DNA from: Gammaproteobacteria bacterium
Lineage (GTDB): Bacteria; Pseudomonadota; Gammaproteobacteria; Steroidobacterales; Steroidobacteraceae
Direction of reading: 5' to 3'
Length of the DNA stretch: 21,225 nt
NCBI GenBank assembly: GCA_027451085.1
Contig: DAIDKA010000157.1
Span: 1 to 21,225, forward strand
A program made the position numbers and the translations under genes. The notes beneath the pieces are model-generated. The model was not told the DNA's origin and made no database searches. It worked only from the letters and a program-made list of their open reading frames with translations. Of this stretch, positions 15,406 through 21,225 are shown piece by piece. The first letter of the stretch is position 1. The number at the start of each line of letters is the position of its first letter.

Positions 15406-16224
15406 GTGCTGGACTACAAGGAATACGAGACGCTGTTCAACACCGGAGATGACGCCGCCCTGGTCGGGCGATTCTTCGATGATGACGTGGTCTTCACCGG
15501 TGGCACGCGCAACCACCGCGGCAAGCAGGAACTCAAGGCGTTCCTGGACTGGGCCCACAACGGCATCCGGGAGGTCATGCGTCCGCAGCAGGTCCTGCAG
15601 CGGGACGATCTGCTGTTCGCCGAGATTGACATGGACTTCCACGCCAGCAAGGAGCGGACGGATTTCCCGTTCGGCGCCATGCGGGCGGGCGACCTCATGA
15701 CGGTGAAGTTCTTTGTGACGTACCGCCTGCGCGGTGACAGGATCGTGGAGCTGAAGTCGATGACCTGGCCGCCCGGCAAGGGGGTGACCCAGCTGCCGCG
15801 GCTGGGTGCGCATCCAAGCCAGGTGGCCGCCTTCAGGGCTTACATGGCGGCGTTCAGCAATGCTGAATTCGAGCGGTTCCCGCGGTTTTACACCGAAGAC
15901 GTCCGTCTTGAGCTGGGTTCGGTGCCGCCGATCTCGGGGCGGCAGGGCATCGTGGATTTCTACCGGCCCATGTTTGCGCGGGTGCGCGAAAGCCTCACCG
16001 AGAACAGCGTCCGGATGACGGATGCCGCGATCGAGCTGGATGCCATTACACGCTTCACCGCAGTCGAGGATGCACCGGACTTCGTGGTCGGGGCGCTGAG
16101 GAAGGGCGAGTACATCGAGGGTCGCGTGCTGGTGAGCTATGAGCTGCGTGACGGTCTGATAGCCTGCATCCGCGTCCGCCGGGGCGGGGACATGGTTCGG
16201 CATGAAGTCCGGCCGGCAACGTGA
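15406..16224 (+). CDS. Tandem NTF2-like / SnoaL-like domain protein
   Basis: I recognise the fold class but not a specific function. The 272 residues appear to be two copies of an NTF2-like alpha+beta domain. Copy 1 is about 3-121: YKEYETLFNTGDDAALVGRF, FTGGTRNHRGKQELKAFL, ending in VTYRLRGDRIVELKSMTW. Copy 2 is about 140-262: AFRAYMAAFSNAEFERFPRF, SVPPISGRQGIVDFY, ending in VSYELRDGLIACIRVRRG. Such domains serve as small-molecule isomerases, cyclases, dehydratases or as scaffolds. No signal peptide is seen, so it is cytoplasmic. The GTG at 15406 is preferred because GGGGG (15395-15399) sits six bases before it; an in-frame TTG at 15373 is possible. The stop overlaps the next gene as GTGA, so it works in step with the hydrolase. 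It follows the receptor by 98 nt. Confidence 0.8.
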   Translation: MLDYKEYETLFNTGDDAALVGRFFDDDVVFTGGTRNHRGKQELKAFLDWAHNGIREVMRPQQVLQRDDLLFAEIDMDFHASKERTDFPFGAMRAGDLMTVKFFVTYRLRGDRIVELKSMTWPPGKGVTQLPRLGAHPSQVAAFRAYMAAFSNAEFERFPRFYTEDVRLELGSVPPISGRQGIVDFYRPMFARVRESLTENSVRMTDAAIELDAITRFTAVEDAPDFVVGALRKGEYIEGRVLVSYELRDGLIACIRVRRGGDMVRHEVRPAT

Positions 16225-17897
16225 AGGACGCAGCCGTGGCAACGACGCGCCCTGCCATCGCCTACCGGTTCCGCAGGCCGCTGAACACGCCCGAGTTCCG
16301 GGGTGCGCGCCCGCGCGGGTACCTCCGCACCGTCCAGGACGGAATGCTGATCGAGCGCGACGTGCGCATTCCGACGCGATTCGGCTACGATGTCTTTGCC
16401 GACATTTTCCGCCCCGTCGATGAGCGGGTGGCCGTGCCGCCGCTGATCGGCTGGACGCCCTATGGCAAGCACGATCCCGCGCCGCTGGCAAAGATCTATC
16501 CGGCCAGTGGTGTGCGCCCCGAATGGCAGTCGCCCTATACCATCTTTGAAGCCCCTGACCCGCTGTACTGGGTGTCCCACGGCTATGCCGTCATCACCGT
16601 CGACATCCCCGGCACCTGGCATGCCAGCACGCAGGCACACTATTGCGCGCCGGAGGAAGCTGAAGCGTTTCATGACGTGATCGAGTGGTCCGGGGTGCAG
16701 TCCTGGAGCAACGGCAGGGTGGGTCTGTCCGGCGTGTCCTACCTGACGGTGATGCAGTGGCGGGTGGCGGAACTGAATCCGCCGCACCTGGCTGCGATCA
16801 ATCCCTGGGAAGGATGGAGCGACACCTACCGCGAGGTTGCGTATCACGGCGGCATACCCGATACGTTTTTCTGGCCCTACATCCAGGTGCGCTGGGGTGC
16901 CTCCGATCACGATATCGAGGACCTGTGGCGCGAGACCCTGGAGCACCCGTTCTACGATGAGTTCTGGGCCTCGAAGGCTGCGCAGCTGGAGAGGATCAAG
17001 GTTCCGGCCTACGTGGTCGGCAGCTGGAGCGATCACGCGCTGCACACCCGCGGCACCCTGGAAGGCTTCAGGAAAATCAGCTCGGCGCACAAGTGGCTGG
17101 AAGTCCATGGCCGCAAGAAGTGGCAGTGGTACTACGAACCGCAGTCGCGCGAGCGGCAGCGGTGTTTCTTCGATCACTTCCTCAAGGGGCTGGATACGGA
17201 CCTCATGCACTGGCCGAAGGTGCGGCTGGAGGTGCGCGAGCGCGCCGGGGTCGGTGCGACAAGGACGACGGCTGCCTGGCCGGTGGAGTCCACACAGTAC
17301 CAGCGCCTTTACCTCGATGCAGGGAACCGGACGTTGGTCACCACGGCCCCGGACAGCGCCGCCGTCGCAAGCTACGAGTCGCTGGAAGACGGGCCGGGCG
17401 CCTGCTTCGAACACCGCTTCGCGCAGGCCGCCGACCTGGTCGGATACATGAAGCTGCGGCTGTATGTTTCCGCCGAGTCCGATGACGACATGGACCTGTT
17501 CGTCGCCATCGACAAGCTGGACACGCTGGGCCGGCGCGTGCCCTTCGTGCATTACGCGGTGTTCGAGGATGGTCCGCTGGCGCTGGGCTGGCTGCGGGTC
17601 TCCCATCGGGAACTGGACCCGGCCTCGACCGAGTTTCAACCCGTGCTCACCCACCGGCGCTCACAGAAGATCAGGCCAGGCGAGACGGTTGCGGTGGATG
17701 TTGAGATCTGGCCCTCCGGCACCCACTTCGAGGCCGGCAGCGCCCTGCGGCTGCAGGTGCGCGGGCGGGATGTCTACGCCTGCCCCAAGCCCATGCTGTA
17801 TGCGCGGCACGAGGACACGGTGAATCGCGGCCGGCACCACCTGCACACCGGTGGGGACACCGCCTCCTACCTGCTCATACCACGGGTCACGCTGTAG
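16221..17897 (+). CDS. CocE/NonD-family (X-Pro dipeptidyl-peptidase S15-like) hydrolase
   Basis: Alpha/beta hydrolase that cleaves acyl esters or amides; the family includes cocaine esterase, glutaryl-7-ACA acylase and X-prolyl peptidases. The 558 residues show the oxyanion Tyr81 in WTPYGK, nucleophile Ser173 in GLSGVSYLTVMQW, probable Asp271 in VVGSWSDHAL and His296 in LEVHGRKKW, followed by DHFLKGLD. The C-terminal jelly-roll (PepX_C-like) spans about 330-555. The usual GxSYxG nucleophile elbow has Thr176 in place of the last Gly. No signal peptide is visible, so it is cytoplasmic. It starts with GTG, overlapping the upstream stop by 4 nt, and is followed after 77 nt by the PQQ dehydrogenase. 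The substrate is unknown; context hints at small-molecule catabolism. Confidence 0.9.
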   Translation: MKDAAVATTRPAIAYRFRRPLNTPEFRGARPRGYLRTVQDGMLIERDVRIPTRFGYDVFADIFRPVDERVAVPPLIGWTPYGKHDPAPLAKIYPASGVRPEWQSPYTIFEAPDPLYWVSHGYAVITVDIPGTWHASTQAHYCAPEEAEAFHDVIEWSGVQSWSNGRVGLSGVSYLTVMQWRVAELNPPHLAAINPWEGWSDTYREVAYHGGIPDTFFWPYIQVRWGASDHDIEDLWRETLEHPFYDEFWASKAAQLERIKVPAYVVGSWSDHALHTRGTLEGFRKISSAHKWLEVHGRKKWQWYYEPQSRERQRCFFDHFLKGLDTDLMHWPKVRLEVRERAGVGATRTTAAWPVESTQYQRLYLDAGNRTLVTTAPDSAAVASYESLEDGPGACFEHRFAQAADLVGYMKLRLYVSAESDDDMDLFVAIDKLDTLGRRVPFVHYAVFEDGPLALGWLRVSHRELDPASTEFQPVLTHRRSQKIRPGETVAVDVEIWPSGTHFEAGSALRLQVRGRDVYACPKPMLYARHEDTVNRGRHHLHTGGDTASYLLIPRVTL

Positions 17898-17932
17898 CGC
17901 CGGCGGGACAGGCGCGCAGACCGGGCAGACCT

Positions 17933-17938
17933 TACAAT
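17933..17938 (+). promoter_or_regulatory. Candidate -10 box upstream of the PQQ dehydrogenase
   Basis: TACAAT matches five of six -10 consensus bases and lies 37 nt before the GTG start. No good -35 is seen at 16-18 nt; GGGACA at 17905-17910 is too far. It could support a separate transcript for the dehydrogenase, perhaps activator-dependent. Weak evidence. Confidence 0.3.
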
Positions 17939-17974
17939 ACCGCCCTGACTCAAGTTCACCGGGGGCTTCCAAAC

Positions 17975-20221
17975 GTGCGTGCAACCCATTCAGTCCTCGC
18001 CGGCCTGGCGGCCGCTCTGTTGACGGCCTGCGGGACGCAGACCCCTCCAGCTTCATCCTCGGCCGCGGCGTCATCAGCCGCGACATCCTCCGCTCCGCCC
18101 GGACAGGTCGATCAGGCGCGGCTGAACGGGTTGGACAAGGAGCCCGGGCAGTGGCTGACCGGGGGCCGTGATGCCGGCGGGACGCATTTCTCCCCTCTGA
18201 CGCAGATCAACCGCGATACCGCAGCCCGCCTGGGTTTCGCGTGGGAGCTCAAGACCGGCACCAACCGCGGCATGCAGGCGACGCCCATCGTGGTGGATGG
18301 CGTCATGTACACCTCGGGGGTGGCCGGCCGGGTGTACGCCGTGGATGCGGCCACCGGCAGGCTGCTGTGGCAGTTTGAGCCGCCGCTGAAGCTCAGGAAC
18401 GCGCGCGGCTCATGCTGCGACCTTGTCAACCGCGGCGTCGCGGTGTGGCAGGGCAAGGTCTATGTGGGCTCCTTCGAGGGCGTGCTGTACGCGCTCGATG
18501 CGCGGGACGGCCGGGTCCTGTGGCAGGCGGACACTTTTGTTGATCATCAGCGCGCCTATTCGATCACCGGCGCGCCAGCCATCGTGGGCAAGGTGGTCGT
18601 GATAGGCAACGGCGGCGCGGAGTTTGATTCACGCGGCTATGTCTCCGCCTATGACCTCGACACGGGCAAGCTGGCCTGGCGGTTCTTCACCGTGCCCGGC
18701 GATCCGGCCAGGCCCGCCGAGGACAAGGCGATGGCGATGGCGCAGAAGACCTGGGATCCGCACCGGGACACCAGCCGCGGCGGCGGGGGCAATGTGTGGG
18801 ACGCCATTGCATACGATGCGAAGCGCAACCTCGTGTACCTCGGCACCGGCAATGGTGCGCCCTGGAACAGCGCCTACCGCAGCCCGTCCGGTGGCGACAA
18901 CCTGTTCATTGATTCGATCGTCGCCGTGAACGCCAGCACGGGCGAGTACGTGTGGCATTACCAGGAGACCCCGGGAGGGCGCTGGGACTATGACGCCACC
19001 CCGCCCATCATGCTGGCGACCCTGCACATCAACGGCGCCGACCGCGACGTGCTGATGCAGGCGTCCAAGAACGGTTTCTTCTACGTACTGGACCGCGGCA
19101 CCGGCGAGCTTCTGGCCGCAGACAAGTTCGTTGCTGCGAACTGGACCAAGGGCGTCGATCTCAAGACCGGTCGCCCGATCGTAAACCCGGACGTCGACTA
19201 CACCCGCGGCAAGCCGGTGATCGTGTTCCCGTCGGGTGTCGGCGGGCACAACTTCAACCCGATGTCGCTCTCGGCGCATACCGGCCTGGTGTACATCCCC
19301 ACCGCTCACAGCGGCCAGGCCCTGCTGCAGGACCCCGACACGCCGCACCAGCAGGAGCGGATGTTCGCGGGCGTGCAGGTGATCTTCGCCACCCAGCTGC
19401 TGCTGCCGCCGAAGCTGCTGCCGCCGGCCCTGCGGCCGTTGCTGACGCCTGAGCATCTGAAGACGCTGCCGAGCATGGACATGCACGCGTCGCTCAAAGC
19501 CTGGGACCCGGCCGCGCACAAGGTGGTGTGGGAGCACCGCTACCCGACGTTCATGGATCACAGCGGTGTGCTGTCTACGGCCGGCGGCATCGTCGTCCAG
19601 GGCAGCATCGACGGTCATCTGCGTGTTTTCAATGACGAAACGGGTGCCGTCATCAAGGAGATCGATACGGGCAGTCCGCTGATCGCCGCGCCGATGACCT
19701 ATACCGTGAACGGGGTGCAGTACATCGCCATCCTGGCCGGCAGCGGCGGCGGTGGCTGGAACTTCTGGATGCCGGGCAATGTCGCGGCCGAGCGTGGCAA
19801 CGACAACCGCATCATCGCCTTCCGCCTCGACGGCGGTCCGACGCCGATGCCCCCCCTGCTCGGACCCATTGCGCCGATTCCTGCGCCGCCCGCCCAGGCG
19901 GGGACGGCGGCGGACATCGCCGCGGGCGGCAAGCTGTTCGCCACCAACTGCGCCGGTTGCCACGGCAATGCCGATCGGGCCGCTGTGCCCGACCTGCGTC
20001 GCTCCGGCTTCATCCACGACGCGAGCGCCTTCGAGTCGGTCGTGCGCGGCGGAGCGCTGGAGAAGCAGGGCATGCCGGCCTGGGATGACCTGCTGACGTC
20101 GGCGCAGGTCGAGCAGATACGCGACAACATGATCTCAGTTGCCCGCGAGGCCTATGCCAGGCAGCAGGCCGGCGCCGCGTCCGCCCCGGCGAAAGTGCAG
20201 TTCAAGGAGGGGCATCCTTGA
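17975..20221 (+). CDS. Lipoprotein quinohaemoprotein alcohol dehydrogenase (PQQ plus cytochrome c)
   Basis: Periplasmic PQQ-dependent oxidoreductase of the methanol/ethanol dehydrogenase family with fused cytochrome c; expected to oxidise an alcohol (or aldehyde) and pass electrons to the respiratory chain. It has 748 residues. LLTACG gives a lipobox with Cys19, then a Ser/Ala/Pro linker to about 45. The eight-bladed propeller carries the vicinal disulfide Cys147-Cys148 (GSCCDLVNRG), metal ligands Glu216 (GNGGAEF) and Asn293 (GTGNGAPWN), and catalytic Asp338 in WDYDA. Asp340, two residues on, is the extra metal ligand of lanthanide enzymes. Haem c is bound at CAGCH (659-663), with probable axial Met700 in GMPAW. 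The GTG start at 17975 is chosen for the signal peptide. No PQQ synthesis genes are nearby. It is last in the receptor-NTF2-hydrolase-dehydrogenase run and followed by a strong hairpin. Confidence 0.93.
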   Translation: MRATHSVLAGLAAALLTACGTQTPPASSSAAASSAATSSAPPGQVDQARLNGLDKEPGQWLTGGRDAGGTHFSPLTQINRDTAARLGFAWELKTGTNRGMQATPIVVDGVMYTSGVAGRVYAVDAATGRLLWQFEPPLKLRNARGSCCDLVNRGVAVWQGKVYVGSFEGVLYALDARDGRVLWQADTFVDHQRAYSITGAPAIVGKVVVIGNGGAEFDSRGYVSAYDLDTGKLAWRFFTVPGDPARPAEDKAMAMAQKTWDPHRDTSRGGGGNVWDAIAYDAKRNLVYLGTGNGAPWNSAYRSPSGGDNLFIDSIVAVNASTGEYVWHYQETPGGRWDYDATPPIMLATLHINGADRDVLMQASKNGFFYVLDRGTGELLAADKFVAANWTKGVDLKTGRPIVNPDVDYTRGKPVIVFPSGVGGHNFNPMSLSAHTGLVYIPTAHSGQALLQDPDTPHQQERMFAGVQVIFATQLLLPPKLLPPALRPLLTPEHLKTLPSMDMHASLKAWDPAAHKVVWEHRYPTFMDHSGVLSTAGGIVVQGSIDGHLRVFNDETGAVIKEIDTGSPLIAAPMTYTVNGVQYIAILAGSGGGGWNFWMPGNVAAERGNDNRIIAFRLDGGPTPMPPLLGPIAPIPAPPAQAGTAADIAAGGKLFATNCAGCHGNADRAAVPDLRRSGFIHDASAFESVVRGGALEKQGMPAWDDLLTSAQVEQIRDNMISVAREAYARQQAGAASAPAKVQFKEGHP

Positions 20222-20241
20222 GCGGCTGCCGTTTCATCCAG

Positions 20242-20269
20242 CCTGCTGCGGGCAGATCCCCGCAGCAGG
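20242..20269. terminator. Perfect 11-bp hairpin after the PQQ dehydrogenase
   Basis: CCTGCTGCGGG and CCCGCAGCAGG pair perfectly around a 6-nt loop, starting 21 nt after the dehydrogenase stop. It lies between two convergent genes, so it could serve both strands. No T-run follows on either side, so it may be a transcript-end stabiliser or a pause site rather than a classical intrinsic terminator. Confidence 0.55.
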
Positions 20270-20355
20270 GGCTCAACCGGCGGGTCGGCCGGCGTCAGGC
20301 GATGGTTGCGCTGAAACCCTGAGGATCGACGGGGCGGACCGATGACCCGGGACGT

Positions 20356-21225
20356 CTAGCGCGCCAGCGAGCGCACCGCACGGGCCGCAGCCGCCGCGCG
20401 GTTCTCGACCCCCAGCTTCACGAACACCTGTTCCAGGTGCTTGTTCACCGTGCGTGGACTGATGTCGAGGATCGCGCCGATCTCACGGTTGGACTTGCCG
20501 CGGCTGATCCACAGCAGCACCTGGGATTCGCGCACGGTCAGCAGCAGGCTTTGCTGCAGCACCTGTTCATCCGGCAGCGTGCTGTTCTCCGTCATGCGGA
20601 ACAGCAGCTCGTCAGGCCCGGTGGAGCTGAGGAAGGTCAGTTCCACACGGCGGCCGCCAGCCTCCAGGAAGGAGTGGGGCGGCGGGGATCCCTGGCGTCG
20701 CAGCCGGGTGAACTGCTGCACGACGTGTGGCGGCAGGCCCTGATCTTCACCATGGCCGGGAAACAGCTCCGCCAGCAGCTGCTTCGCCTTCGGTGTGCAC
20801 CACAGCAGCCGGCCATTGGCGTCGGTGGCGAGCAGGAAGCGCCCTGTGGCATCCAGCGCCGCGCGGCTGCCCGCGGCAATGCGCGCATTGGCGAGGTGGA
20901 CCCGGATGCGCGCGAGCAGCTCGTCGATGACGATGGGCTTGGTGACGTAGTCCACGCCGCCGGCCGCCAGGCCCTGCACCACGTGCTCCGTTTCCGACAG
21001 GCCGGTCATGAAGATGACCGGCAGGTGCGCCAGCAGCTTCTCGCGCTTCAGGCGCCGGCAGGCCTCGAAGCCGTCCATGCTCGGCATGACCGCGTCCATC
21101 AGCACCAGGTCAGGCGTGATCTGGTCCACCAGCGCCAGCGCGCTCTCGCCGTCCGTGGCGATGAGCACGGTGAATCCCGCGTGATCCAGCGTGTCCGTCA
21201 GGAATCCCAGGGTGTCGGGTGTATC
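20356..21225 (-). CDS. Two-component response regulator, REC plus LuxR-type HTH; 5' end outside window
   Basis: Phosphorylation-controlled DNA-binding protein. 289 residues are visible; only the first few (ending in the acidic pair) are missing. Counting from the first visible codon, the REC domain shows phospho-acceptor Asp44 (LVLMDAVMPSMDG), Thr74 (IFMTGLSE) and Lys96 (YVTKPI). A middle segment (about 118-215, FLLATDANGRLLWC) looks like a degenerate PAS-type fold. The C-terminus is a LuxR/NarL helix-turn-helix: LTVRESQVLLWISRGKSNREIGAILDISPRTVNKHLEQVFVKLG. An in-frame GTG at 21168 is internal to REC and is not the start. It converges on the PQQ dehydrogenase. LuxR-type regulators control PQQ alcohol oxidation in Pseudomonas, so a link is plausible but inferred. 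The cognate kinase is probably just outside the window. Confidence 0.92.
   Translation of the reverse strand, partial: DTPDTLGFLTDTLDHAGFTVLIATDGESALALVDQITPDLVLMDAVMPSMDGFEACRRLKREKLLAHLPVIFMTGLSETEHVVQGLAAGGVDYVTKPIVIDELLARIRVHLANARIAAGSRAALDATGRFLLATDANGRLLWCTPKAKQLLAELFPGHGEDQGLPPHVVQQFTRLRRQGSPPPHSFLEAGGRRVELTFLSSTGPDELLFRMTENSTLPDEQVLQQSLLLTVRESQVLLWISRGKSNREIGAILDISPRTVNKHLEQVFVKLGVENRAAAAARAVRSLAR

Noticed and set aside
21166..21168. GTG at 21168 as the start of the response regulator
   Set aside because: The frame continues to the window edge with a typical REC N-terminal sequence (TPDTLGFL), so this codon is internal.

Overview
The window is high-GC bacterial chromosome, most likely from a gammaproteobacterium. 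Evidence for this is the gmk-rpoZ-spoT-recG order, a bioB/bioC/bioD block, an aa3-type cytochrome oxidase, and a TonB receptor that closely resembles enterobacterial YncD. Genus-level placement is not possible from this alone. Genes are densely packed. The largest gap is the 218-base divergent region at 4612-4829, so no stretch over 300 bases lacks a gene. I saw no tRNA, rRNA, CRISPR array, transposase or insertion sequence.

Region 1 (1-4611, all minus strand): bioB, bioC and bioD, followed by ctaC and the N-terminal part of ctaD. The bio genes carry out pimeloyl-chain methylation, dethiobiotin synthesis and sulfur insertion. bioF, bioA and a BioH-type esterase are not here. ctaC and ctaD encode the CuA subunit and the catalytic subunit of cytochrome c oxidase.

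Region 2 (4830-6425, plus strand): a lone carotenoid-cleavage-type oxygenase with a perfect twin-arginine signal. It diverges from bioB across a spacer holding two similar oligo-A repeats.

Region 3 (6458-13155, minus strand): the housekeeping block gmk, rpoZ, spoT, ridA, recG, ubiA. spoT/ridA and recG/ubiA each overlap by 4 nt. ridA sits where E. coli has trmH. A large stem-loop occupies the leader of rpoZ.

Region 4 (13187-20221, plus strand): an accessory module of four co-directional genes. These are a YncD/PqqU-like TonB receptor, a tandem NTF2-like protein, a CocE/NonD-type hydrolase coupled to it by a GTGA overlap, and a lipoprotein quinohaemoprotein (PQQ plus haem c) dehydrogenase. The dehydrogenase carries the Asp-Tyr-Asp signature associated with lanthanide-dependent enzymes. 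E. coli YncD is reported to import pyrroloquinoline quinone (PQQ). The arrangement therefore suggests a PQQ-scavenging locus that feeds its own PQQ-dependent dehydrogenase. This is the most interesting hypothesis in the window and is inference, not proof.

Region 5 (20356-21225, minus strand, cut by the window edge): a REC-LuxR-type response regulator that converges on the dehydrogenase and is a candidate regulator of it.
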